Shown piece after piece: positions 1-6,542 of a stretch of 11,142 bases of DNA. Origin of the DNA: Deltaproteobacteria bacterium (GTDB lineage: Bacteria; Myxococcota_A; UBA9160; SZUA-336). The notes under the pieces were generated by a model, which worked only from the letters and a program-made list of their open reading frames with translations, did not search any database and had not been told where the DNA came from. The stretch spans positions 1 through 11,142 of the forward strand of contig DAOVBF010000010.1 in assembly GCA_030673955.1 (NCBI GenBank), written 5' to 3'. Position 1 is the stretch's first letter, and each line of letters starts with the position of its first letter. The translations under genes and the position numbers were made by a program.

Positions 1-699
1 CCAGCGCTCCTCGATGAAGGGCCAGAGCACGTGCACGAGGCGGTCGGCCAGTCGGCGTGTGTCGGGCTCTTCGAAAGCGGCGTCGAGATCCAGGCGGGTC
101 TGGCGAACGAGTTCGTTAGGATCCCGCGTGAGCGGCGCCTGCTTGCGACTTTGTCGTCGCTGAGCCAGGAGTCCGGCTGCGAGGAGGGAGGCGACCAGCG
201 ATGCGGCGATGGCTGCCCAGGGCGCACGTTGCGTCGGCTGTGGAGCGGCACGGATGTCGAAGAAGACCTCTCGCTCCGGAACCTCTTCGCGCACGGAGCG
301 GACGCGGAACGGCACGCCGCCGACCGGGAGCCTCTGGACCCGACCATCGGGCTGCACGAGCGGAACCTCCAGGCTCGGCAGCGCGTGTTCACCCAAGCTG
401 CGCGGGCGCAGGGTCCAGAGCAGCTGGTGCCGCACGCCTCCCGGAATCTCGAGCGGGGCCAGCTTCTGGATCGACTCGCTCACGAAGGGTCCCTCCGCCT
501 CGGGGGGCGCCGGCAGCTCGATCGTGTAGCCCGGCGGCGTCTCGACCTCGACCGTCACGCCCATGACATCGCCGATCAGGCTCGCGGTGCGATCCAGCGA
601 GACCCGGGTCTGGATGCCCCGGAGGGGAGTTTCCTCGGGAGTGCAGCCCAGCGTGCAAATCACCGGGACGAGAATCAGCAGCGTGCGGATCCTGCTCAT
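1..699 (-). CDS. BatD-like membrane lipoprotein, partial (runs off left edge)
   Basis: The first 233 codons are visible and the frame is still open at base 1, so the C-terminus is missing. The N-terminus is a hydrophobic signal ending in a lipobox-like T-L-G-C (residues 16-19), suggesting lipid attachment at Cys19. Residues about 25-155 are beta-rich and resemble the BatD-type domain (V-S-L-D-R-T near residue 32, then a stretch on conferring properties to V-E-V-E strands). A second hydrophobic segment (about 159-178) is followed by a basic stretch (Q-R-R-Q-S-R-K) and a charged helical tail. The ATG overlaps the stop of the upstream DUF58 gene as ATGA, indicating translational coupling. Known MoxR/DUF58 operons often carry Bat-type periplasmic proteins, which supports the role. 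The exact family name is inferred from context and weak pattern; a DUF4381-like protein is an alternative. Confidence 0.72.
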   Translation of the reverse strand, partial: MSRIRTLLILVPVICTLGCTPEETPLRGIQTRVSLDRTASLIGDVMGVTVEVETPPGYTIELPAPPEAEGPFVSESIQKLAPLEIPGGVRHQLLWTLRPRSLGEHALPSLEVPLVQPDGRVQRLPVGGVPFRVRSVREEVPEREVFFDIRAAPQPTQRAPWAAIAASLVASLLAAGLLAQRRQSRKQAPLTRDPNELVRQTRLDLDAAFEEPDTRRLADRLVHVLWPFIEERW

Positions 700-1547
700 T
701 GGGTCCCTCGCGCGCGTCCCTCGAGGAAGCGGTGCAGGCTCGGGATCAGACGGGAACCCGTCCAGAGCAAACCCACGTCCGCGCCCAGTCTTCGCAGTTT
801 CTGCTCGGGAAGCTGCTGCGGTCCGGGGACGTCCGGGGTCCGGCGTCGACCCCAGACGCCCGTCCCGCCGCTCTCGGCGGAGCGTACGCGCACCGGGGCA
901 ATGCGTCGCGGGCGCTGGTCGGCCGGGTCCACGACCCGTAACACGCTCAGCTCATGCTTGCGAGCGCAGCGACGCAGCGCCGCGCCCGGATCGGGAAAGA
1001 GCAGGTCCGAGATGACCAGGCTGACCGAGTGACGCGGGAGAGTGTCGGCCGCCCATGCAAAAGCCGGCTTCGCCTCCGTCGGGCCGCCTCCGCCGGGGTG
1101 CTCCAGCGCACGCAGAACGCGCACGAGCTGGACCGGCCCTCCCGCCGGCGGCAGCGCCTCGAGCAGTCCGTTGCTGAAGGTGGCCAGCGCGACCCGGTCC
1201 TGTGCGCAGCTCGCCGCAGTGGCGAGCGCCGCAGCCGCCCGACGCGCGGCGTCGCGTTTGGTGTGCCCGCCGAACCCGTAGTCCAACGAATCGGAGAGAT
1301 CGACGATCAAGGCCAGCACGAGATCTCGCTCCTCGCGCATGTGCTTGATGATCGGTCGGCCCATCCGCGCCGTCGCGTTCCACTCGATCCAACGGACCTC
1401 GTCGCCCGGGACGTAGTCGCGCAGCTCTTCGAACGCCAGTCCCCGACCGCGAAACGCACTCAGGTATGCCCCGGCGAGGAGCGTCGATACATCCCGACGT
1501 GCCCGGATGCGCAGCGCCTGAGCATCCAGGGAGGTCTGCTCTCTCAC
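696..1547 (-). CDS. DUF58 domain protein (vWA-like), MoxR partner
   Basis: The 283-residue product has the DUF58 signature at about residues 34-61: G-R-G-L-x-F-E-E-L-R-D-Y-x-P-G-D-x-x-R-x-I-x-W-x-x-x-A-R. A MIDAS-like D-L-S-D-S lies at 83-87 at the end of a beta strand, as in von Willebrand A folds, so metal-dependent protein binding is plausible. There is no signal peptide or membrane segment, so it is probably cytoplasmic. The start overlaps the MoxR stop and its stop overlaps the next ATG, both as ATGA, so three proteins are probably made in a coupled way. DUF58 proteins are regular partners of MoxR ATPases in complex assembly or stress-tolerance modules. The biochemical role of this copy is not shown by the sequence. 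Confidence 0.93.
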   Translation of the reverse strand: MREQTSLDAQALRIRARRDVSTLLAGAYLSAFRGRGLAFEELRDYVPGDEVRWIEWNATARMGRPIIKHMREERDLVLALIVDLSDSLDYGFGGHTKRDAARRAAAALATAASCAQDRVALATFSNGLLEALPPAGGPVQLVRVLRALEHPGGGGPTEAKPAFAWAADTLPRHSVSLVISDLLFPDPGAALRRCARKHELSVLRVVDPADQRPRRIAPVRVRSAESGGTGVWGRRRTPDVPGPQQLPEQKLRRLGADVGLLWTGSRLIPSLHRFLEGRARGTQ

Positions 1548-2467
1548 GGGGTCGGAACCCGGCCGAGAAGCTCGGCGATCACGTGCTCGGATGTCAGACC
1601 CTCCGCCTCCGCCTCGTAGGTCAGGCGCAGGCGATGGCGCAGGACATCGGGGGCCACGCGTTTGATGTCTTCCGGCAGCACGTAGTCGCGTAGCTCGAGA
1701 TAGGCTCGCGCGCGCGCTGCTTCGATCAAGTAGATGGATGCGCGCGGTGAGCCACCGAGCTGGATCGTCTCGGGCTCGCGGCTGGCTTCTACGAGCGAAA
1801 CGGCGTATTCGACCAGCGTCGGCTCGATGTGGACCTCGCGCACCGCGGCACGCAGGGTCCCGATTTGAGCCGCGTCGAGAATTTGCATCGGGGCCTGTGG
1901 ATCCTCCGGCGCGGTGCGGTGGTGCACGATCTGGACCTCTTCCTCGTACGAGGGATAATCGACGTGAAGCTTCAGCATGAAGCGGTCCACCTGGGCCTCG
2001 GGAAGCGGATAGACACCCTCCTGCTCGATCGGGTTCTGTGTGGCCATGACCAGGAACGGCTGCGGTAGCGGCAGCGTCTCTCCTACCAGAGTGACCTGCC
2101 GCTCCTCCATCGCCTCCAGCAGCGCGCTTTGCACCTTGGCGGGCGCACGGTTGATCTCATCCGCGAGTATCACATGATGAAAGATGGGGCCGTGGTGCAA
2201 TCGAAACTCACCCTGCTGCGGCTCATAGACATGGGTTCCCAGCAGGTCGGCCGGCAACAGATCGGGAGTGAACTGAATGCGTCGGAAGCTGAGCCCGAGG
2301 ATGCGCGAGAATGCCCGCACCGCGGTCGTCTTGGCCAGGCCTGGCACGCCCTCCACCAATACGTGTTCGTGACAGAGCAGAGCGATCAGCAGGCCGTCCA
2401 CGAGCCCCCGCTGTCCGACCAGGGCTCGCGCCATCTCCTTTCGGATCTGCTCCACGGTGTTCTTCAC
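1544..2467 (-). CDS. MoxR-family AAA+ ATPase
   Basis: The 307-residue product is of normal length for MoxR. Motifs are in order: Walker A G-V-P-G-L-A-K-T (40-47), Walker B V-I-L-A-D-E-I-N (99-106), sensor 1 A-T-Q-N (142-145), an arginine in E-A-Q-V-D-R-F (R162), and sensor 2 G-G-S-P-R-A-S (238-244). The E-G-V-Y-P-L-P-E-A-Q stretch (150-159) is characteristic of MoxR. These ATPases act as chaperone-like remodelers with vWA-domain partners; the next gene (DUF58) encodes such a partner and overlaps by four bases. The start is GTG at 2467, chosen because it gives the usual short N-terminal helix before the V-G-Q motif. No clear Shine-Dalgarno is visible before it. A 52-base gap separates it from the upstream rfaE2 stop. 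Confidence 0.95.
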   Translation of the reverse strand: MKNTVEQIRKEMARALVGQRGLVDGLLIALLCHEHVLVEGVPGLAKTTAVRAFSRILGLSFRRIQFTPDLLPADLLGTHVYEPQQGEFRLHHGPIFHHVILADEINRAPAKVQSALLEAMEERQVTLVGETLPLPQPFLVMATQNPIEQEGVYPLPEAQVDRFMLKLHVDYPSYEEEVQIVHHRTAPEDPQAPMQILDAAQIGTLRAAVREVHIEPTLVEYAVSLVEASREPETIQLGGSPRASIYLIEAARARAYLELRDYVLPEDIKRVAPDVLRHRLRLTYEAEAEGLTSEHVIAELLGRVPTP

Positions 2468-2519
2468 GTGCAGGGTTATGGTACAGCGTTGGGGGCGAGA
2501 GACTAGTGGCTCCGCTGAC

Positions 2520-3002
2520 TCAGCGGCGGGAGCGCTTGATCAAGCTCGAGCTGCGCACACCCCGTACCTGCCGCAGCAGGACGAAGCGTCCGCCCAGGGA
2601 CTCGATCGTCTCCTTCTCCGGGACGTAAGCCCCGCGGTACTCCCCGCCCTTGCACACGATATCCGGCTTGAGCGCACGGATGAGAGGTACGGGCGTATCC
2701 TCCCCGAAGAGCACCACGTGGTCGACGCACTCGAAGCCCGCCAGCAGCTCGGCACGCTGGCGTTCGGGGACCACAGGTCGGGATCGGCCCTTGAGCTCGC
2801 GCACGCGGCGGTCGCGATTCACGCCCACGACGAGCACGTCCCCGAGACTGCGGGCCTGTTCCATGCTCCTGAGATGGCCGATGTGGAGCACGTCGAAGCA
2901 GCCACTGGTGAAGACGATCCGCTCCCCCCTGGCCTGACGACGAGCGAGCTGCGAACGCAATGCCGTTCGGCTACTGATCTTTTGTTGTGCCCGATTTTTC
3001 AT
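2520..3002 (-). CDS. rfaE2: D-glycero-beta-D-manno-heptose 1-phosphate adenylyltransferase (RfaE2 type)
   Basis: The 160-residue protein matches the C-terminal adenylyltransferase half of HldE. It makes ADP-heptose from heptose 1-phosphate and ATP for the LPS inner core. Visible nucleotidyltransferase motifs are G-C-F-D-V-L-H-I-G-H (34-43), C-K-G-G-E-Y-R-G (117-124; commonly V-K-G-G-D-Y in relatives) and S-S-S-L-I (151-155). The kinase half is absent here, so HldA activity must be encoded elsewhere. ATG at 3002 is preferred over an in-frame GTG at 3011 because AGAAGG lies 8 bases before the ATG, and its last G would be the first base of the GTG. The first 32 bases lie inside the asmA end, implying coupling. 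Glycerol-phosphate cytidylyltransferase is a less likely alternative. Confidence 0.92.
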   Translation of the reverse strand: MKNRAQQKISSRTALRSQLARRQARGERIVFTSGCFDVLHIGHLRSMEQARSLGDVLVVGVNRDRRVRELKGRSRPVVPERQRAELLAGFECVDHVVLFGEDTPVPLIRALKPDIVCKGGEYRGAYVPEKETIESLGGRFVLLRQVRGVRSSSLIKRSRR

Positions 3003-5541
3003 CTGCGTCACCTTCTGAGCGGGGGGCGTCGCGGGAGAAAAGCTTCTTCAGCTGGGCCATCCCCCCGCCAATGACCTTCGTCGCCCAATCCGTCGGGGTC
3101 TGAATGGCCTCGGGGGTCACCAGCCGGGCACTCGGTGTCCGCCAGGGGCCCTCGAGGCGGAAGTAGAGCGCCAACAGGTTGGAATCCTTCCCCAGGATGA
3201 GGTCGCCCACGATCGGGAGCTGTCCGATCATCCAATCGACCATTTGCAGGAAGAGTAGCGCCACCGTCATATCCGCCTGAAGATCCGCCGAGTAAAGATC
3301 GATCTCGCCGGCCGCCAGAATTCGGAGCTCGGGTCCCTGGAGCGAGAAGTCTTTCGTTCGAAGCATGCCCTGCTGGATCTGGAGATGGGCGGTAATGGAG
3401 TCATAGGGTAACGCTAAACCGAAGAGCGCCCGTACACCCTGCAGCGACGGGAGGCGCGCAAGCGCAAGGATGGCGGGTAGTCTTTCGAGTGTCCCGTCCT
3501 CGAACCGTGCCTCCAGATCGACCTCGGCTTGCTCGATGAAGCGGTGCTCGGGCTCGAGTCGGCCGGCCAGCCTCCCTTTCCCGTGCGCCATACCCGTCAC
3601 GGTACCCTCCGCCATGCCGAGGTAGTGCCTGATCGTCCCGGCGTCAGCTCCCGCTACCTCGATCTCGAACTCGAACGGCGCGGCTCCCGGCTCCGCGAGG
3701 GAGACGGAACCCTGCGCCCGCAGGTCGCCGTAGCCGAGCTGACCGTCAATGTCGCGCAATTCCACCTGCGCGCCCGTCGCGCGGAGGCTGCCGGCGGCGC
3801 CGTCGACGCGCCAGTTCCCCAAAGGCAGGGTTTCGATCGCGAAGTGCCCCTCGGCCCAGCTTCCATTCGACTCCGGACGCGGAGGCGCGTCGCCGTCCTG
3901 GTAGGTGATGTCTACGCTTAAGTGGTTCGTCTCTCGCTTCCAGGCTGCGCTCAGGCGTGCGGGTGCGCCGCCCAGCACCCCCTCGGCCTCGTCGACGGCC
4001 ACTCCGCCATCGGGGAAGCTCAGCTGCGCGTTCAGGTTGCGAACCGGGAGCACGAACGCGGTGTAGCCGATCTGGAAGTCGCTCAGCTGGACTTGCACCG
4101 GAGGTCGGTCCGCCTCTCCCCGTTTGGAGAGCGCTATGAACGCCGGCCCCAGGCCCGGAAGCGGCACGCCCGGACCGGGTGGTATCTTGCGCTCTTCGGG
4201 GGGCAGGTGCGTTAGACGATGCACGCCATCCACGTGCAGCTCGAGCTCAGGCAGCGGTTTGCCGCCCCGCGCCATCCTCAGGTTGTGAACCTCGAGCAGG
4301 TTCCCCCGCACGCGCATTTCGCCGGAGATTTCTTCTAGGGGCTTCGAGTCCGGTCGCGGACGGTACACGCCATCACGGATGCGCGTGACCAGGCTCAGCT
4401 CCTCGGGGCGGAGCTTGCGTCGGAAGGCGAGAGCCTCGTCCAGGCCGTCGAGCGGCAGGTCGAACTCGATCTCCATGTCGTCGATCCAGCCGCCCTCTGC
4501 GCGCTGATCGATCCGCTGCCAGATCGCGTGCCTGAGACCCATCAGGCGGATCAACTGCAGCCGCTCTTCGGGGCCTCCGAGTCGAAAGGGATCCAGCACC
4601 AGCGACCCGCGCACGCGTCCGGCCCGACCCGGCCGGATATGCAGCGCACCCGAGATTCCGAGATCGTCGAAGCGGATCGGGTGCGGGTACAGGGTGAGGA
4701 CCCCGTCCTTCCAGCGCCCGTCTGTTCGCACCTGCACCTCGCTGGGTGCGATGGGCCGGTTCAGCTTCGGCAGGTCGAGCTCGAAGCCGGCCACCCCGAT
4801 GTCGAGCGAACCCTCGATGGTGTTATCCATCACCCGTAGCGCCACGCGGCCATCCGCGCGGCCGCTCGAGATCGGCAGACCGCGCATGGGCAGAGCTGCC
4901 AGGTCGAGTCCCAGGAGCCTGCCCTTGATCGCGACATCACCGGTGAGGCCTTGAAAATCGAGCTCCATCTGACCGATGGCCTCTTCGGCCCTCACCAGCT
5001 CAGCCGTCAGGTTGCCGTCGAGGCCCGCGCGCAACGCGGAGCGTCGCGCGAAGAGCTGGATGCTTCGAATGAGGATCGGTTCGCCCTCGCTCTGCCGCCA
5101 TTCCACCCTGCCGTTCTCGATCCTGAGATTCAGGAGCGGCAGCCTGGGCTGGGGCGCTGTGCCTCCATTCCGGGCTATGGGAAGCCTTAGCTGAGGCTCC
5201 TCGATGGTCCATTCCAGCGGTACGAACTGGCCTGCCAAGAGCCTGGGCCAGGATTGGCGCCCGAGTGCGCGGAGGGCCTCGAAGGCGGGGGCGTGGTCAG
5301 CTTCCATCCCGTCCCCCTCGAAGACCTGGATACCGGTCAGCTCGACCTCCAGCGACCGGCCGAGGTGGAGCTTCAGCTCGGCGATCTGGACCCGCCGACC
5401 AAGGAGCCGCGTGAGCGCGCCCGCCACGAAGTCCGGGCCGGAGGAGACGTAGAGAACGAGTCCGACGCCGATTCCGATCGCCATTAGAAGCAGCGTGGCC
5501 AGCGCCATACGCCACCAGTTGGCTTTCAGCGCAGCCTTCAT
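2971..5541 (-). CDS. AsmA-like / YhdP-TamB-type inner-membrane anchored protein
   Basis: The 856-residue product has one N-terminal membrane anchor (about residues 11-32, after K-A-N-W-W-R), and the rest is predicted periplasmic. The long body is built of short beta-strand repeats with motifs such as L-x-V-x-N-L-R-M and D-I-D-G-Q-L-G-Y-G-D-L. The C-terminal part (about 740-813) is typical of AsmA-like proteins: L-Q-G-P-E-L-R-I-L-A-A-G-E-I-D-L, then Q-L-P-I-V-G-D-L-I-L-G-K and F-R-L-E-G-P-W. Related large AsmA-clan proteins form beta-groove bridges that move phospholipid between membranes; transport by this protein is inferred. ATG at 5541 is chosen over an upstream TTG (5595) because it starts just before the anchor and follows GAGGA. 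The end overlaps rfaE2. Closeness to LPS synthesis fits an outer-membrane biogenesis role. Confidence 0.88.
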   Translation of the reverse strand: MKAALKANWWRMALATLLLMAIGIGVGLVLYVSSGPDFVAGALTRLLGRRVQIAELKLHLGRSLEVELTGIQVFEGDGMEADHAPAFEALRALGRQSWPRLLAGQFVPLEWTIEEPQLRLPIARNGGTAPQPRLPLLNLRIENGRVEWRQSEGEPILIRSIQLFARRSALRAGLDGNLTAELVRAEEAIGQMELDFQGLTGDVAIKGRLLGLDLAALPMRGLPISSGRADGRVALRVMDNTIEGSLDIGVAGFELDLPKLNRPIAPSEVQVRTDGRWKDGVLTLYPHPIRFDDLGISGALHIRPGRAGRVRGSLVLDPFRLGGPEERLQLIRLMGLRHAIWQRIDQRAEGGWIDDMEIEFDLPLDGLDEALAFRRKLRPEELSLVTRIRDGVYRPRPDSKPLEEISGEMRVRGNLLEVHNLRMARGGKPLPELELHVDGVHRLTHLPPEERKIPPGPGVPLPGLGPAFIALSKRGEADRPPVQVQLSDFQIGYTAFVLPVRNLNAQLSFPDGGVAVDEAEGVLGGAPARLSAAWKRETNHLSVDITYQDGDAPPRPESNGSWAEGHFAIETLPLGNWRVDGAAGSLRATGAQVELRDIDGQLGYGDLRAQGSVSLAEPGAAPFEFEIEVAGADAGTIRHYLGMAEGTVTGMAHGKGRLAGRLEPEHRFIEQAEVDLEARFEDGTLERLPAILALARLPSLQGVRALFGLALPYDSITAHLQIQQGMLRTKDFSLQGPELRILAAGEIDLYSADLQADMTVALLFLQMVDWMIGQLPIVGDLILGKDSNLLALYFRLEGPWRTPSARLVTPEAIQTPTDWATKVIGGGMAQLKKLFSRDAPRSEGDADEKSGTTKDQ
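3011..3016 (-). promoter_or_regulatory. Shine-Dalgarno deciding the rfaE2 start
   Basis: AGAAGG on the minus strand ends 8 bases before the ATG at 3002. An alternative GTG start at 3011 would overlap this site, so the ATG is the better start. The site lies within the asmA coding sequence. Confidence 0.6.
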
Positions 5542-5815
5542 CGTTCCTCGTCGGAATGGACAGGTAATGTCATGTTTGCACGCTTCGCTCCTCAACTAGC
5601 CGGTTGTCAGCAGGCCGACCCCATCCCGCGGCACGGTACTGCATGTGCGCTTCAGCTACCGGAATCCCGCGCGCACCTGCGGGGGCAAGACCTTTGCAAA
5701 TCGTGCGCTCCTTTGCCGTGGATTGTGCGTGTGTCCGGCGCGCCCGTATGACCTAAGCACAGGCCGAGTCTAAAGAAATGCGAGGGGGGGCCCGATCCGG
5801 GGAGGTGATTACGCA
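5542..5815. promoter_or_regulatory. Divergent intergenic region between asmA-like gene and XRE gene
   Basis: This 274-base spacer must hold promoters for the leftward envelope operon and the rightward XRE gene. For the XRE gene the best sigma70-like pair I see is TTGTGC (5723-5728) and TATGAC (5747-5752), with an 18-base spacer. This is a weak match and a guess. No convincing promoter was found for the leftward operon. A run of seven G bases (5784-5790) lies just before the XRE ribosome binding site. No gene was supported here. Confidence 0.35.
5801..5808 (+). promoter_or_regulatory. Ideal Shine-Dalgarno of the XRE gene
   Basis: GGAGGTGA is an exact match to the anti-Shine-Dalgarno complement and sits 7 bases before the ATG at 5816. 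It is the strongest ribosome binding site in the window and fixes the start of the XRE gene. It suggests that translation initiation is efficient. Confidence 0.85.
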
Positions 5816-6103
5816 ATGAGCGATGCCCTGGGAGCGGGGGGCCTCCTGACCGAGAAGGAGCTCCAAGGAATGGAGCAAGAGAACGGATCGATCCTGCAAG
5901 CTGCGCGGAAGCGGAACCGGGTTCGGGAACTCCGAGAGAACAAGCTGATGACTCAGGCACAGCTGGCCAAGAAGGCCAGGGTTGCTTTGCGTACCATCCA
6001 CTCCGTAGAGAAGGGCATGAACTGCCGGATGGACACGAAGCGCAAGATCCTTATTGCTCTCGGGCTCCGCTTCGAGGACAAGAGCCAGGTCTTTATCGAC
6101 TAG
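5816..6103 (+). CDS. Small XRE-family helix-turn-helix DNA-binding regulator
   Basis: The 95-residue protein has one HTH_3 domain at about 35-90, with the core M-T-Q-A-Q-L-A-K-K-A (45-54) and recognition helix region V-A-L-R-T-I-H-S-V-E-K-G (56-67). It ends with the usual L-G-L-x-F-E-D scaffold. About 34 charged N-terminal residues precede the domain and no ligand-sensing domain follows, so it is a bare DNA-binding protein, probably dimeric. It is transcribed alone, divergent from the asmA operon and convergent with the sirtuin operon. The long spacer and ideal ribosome binding site suggest a stand-alone regulated gene. Autoregulation or control of the divergent envelope operon is possible but unshown. 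No toxin partner is adjacent, so a toxin-antitoxin role is not supported. Confidence 0.9.
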   Translation: MSDALGAGGLLTEKELQGMEQENGSILQAARKRNRVRELRENKLMTQAQLAKKARVALRTIHSVEKGMNCRMDTKRKILIALGLRFEDKSQVFID

Positions 6104-6113
6104 CGGTGTACCG

Positions 6114-6300
6114 GTGGGTCGACGGCGGGCGGAGTCCTGTCGTACTCGGATAAAGGCTGGTAGTTCCAGCTGGTTAGCGGCGGGCGGAGCCCGTCCGACA
6201 GCCCGCGCGATGCGTGGCTTCGTGCGCGCCATCACTGGCCGGTTATCGGCGGGCAAAGCCCCGTCCTACCCGGGTATCGGCTGGCAAAGCCAGCCTGCCG
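6114..6300. repeat. Tandem REP-like hairpin array (five related units)
   Basis: Five units in the same orientation have cores starting at 6124, 6155, 6179, 6248 and 6279. Each is G-G-C-[GT]-G-G followed by a short loop and a complementary arm. The unit at 6279-6295 is a perfect 7-bp stem with an AAA loop, and that at 6179-6195 is a 7-bp stem with one G-T pair and a GGA loop. The unit at 6248 has a bulged C; 6124 and 6155 are decayed. The 6124/6155 and 6248/6279 pairs both have a 31-base offset. On the minus strand the best unit reads GGTAGG, the hairpin, then CGATAACC. This resembles REP elements with a GTAG head. No RAYT transposase is present here. Confidence 0.65.
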
Positions 6301-6304
6301 GGGC

Positions 6305-6396
6305 GGCGCGTTACTGCGTACGCGCCTGGGCTCGCACGGCGCGCGCCAAGGCAACGCAAAGCGTTGCTGCGTGGCCGGACGGGCTTCGCCCGTCCG
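6305..6396. repeat. Block of three strong hairpins
   Basis: Three perfect inverted repeats follow one another: GGCGCGT/ACGCGCC (6305-6311 and 6320-6326, 8-base loop), GCAACGC/GCGTTGC (6351-6357 and 6361-6367, AAA loop), and CGGACGGGC/GCCCGTCCG (6376-6384 and 6388-6396, TTC loop). The last has a 9-bp stem and shares the GGACGGGC arm with the minus-strand reading of the REP-like units nearby, so it is probably a related element. The lack of T-runs argues against ordinary rho-independent terminators, though the hairpins may still stop or stabilise convergent transcripts. Confidence 0.6.
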
Positions 6397-6435
6397 CCGC
6401 CACCAGTACCGTGCGCGCCTCGACTGGCGAGGTAC

Positions 6436-6530
6436 CGGGTCCCGCCATGCAAGCACCGCGGAGCGGTGCGCGCAGCGAGGCGAAGCCGAGCGAAGAGCGG
6501 GTGGCGCAAGCCGCCTTGCGCCGGGACCCG
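6436..6530. repeat. Nested cruciform: 9-bp outer stem enclosing two hairpins
   Basis: An outer perfect inverted repeat, CGGGTCCCG (6436-6444) and CGGGACCCG (6522-6530), encloses two perfect hairpins: GCACCGC-GGA-GCGGTGC (6453-6469) and GGCGCAAG-CCGC-CTTGCGCC (6503-6522, sharing one base with the outer arm). A small GGC-GAA-GCC hairpin (6479-6487) lies between them in a purine-rich GCGA/AGCG tract. The arrangement could form a multi-branched fold in RNA or single-stranded DNA. It begins 13 bases past the sirtuin stop, so it is likely in the 3' untranslated region of that operon. The function is unknown. Confidence 0.6.
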
Positions 6531-6542
6531 CGAGTCGTGGCG

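Noticed and set aside
31..1032. A 333-codon open frame on the plus strand
   Set aside because: It is antisense to the BatD-like and DUF58 genes, is R/S/G-rich, and has no domain pattern.
5816..6103. Antitoxin of a toxin-antitoxin pair
   Set aside because: No small toxin-like gene adjoins it on the same strand; the next region is hairpins and the flanking genes are on the other strand.
6114..6300. Integron attC sites
   Set aside because: GGTTAG and GGTTAT look faintly like the attC core, but the GTTRRRY/RYYYAAC pairs and the cassette layout are absent, as is an integrase.
6114..6530. CRISPR array
   Set aside because: Units are imperfect, the spacing varies (24, 31 and 69 bases), there are no unique spacers of uniform length, and no cas gene is nearby.
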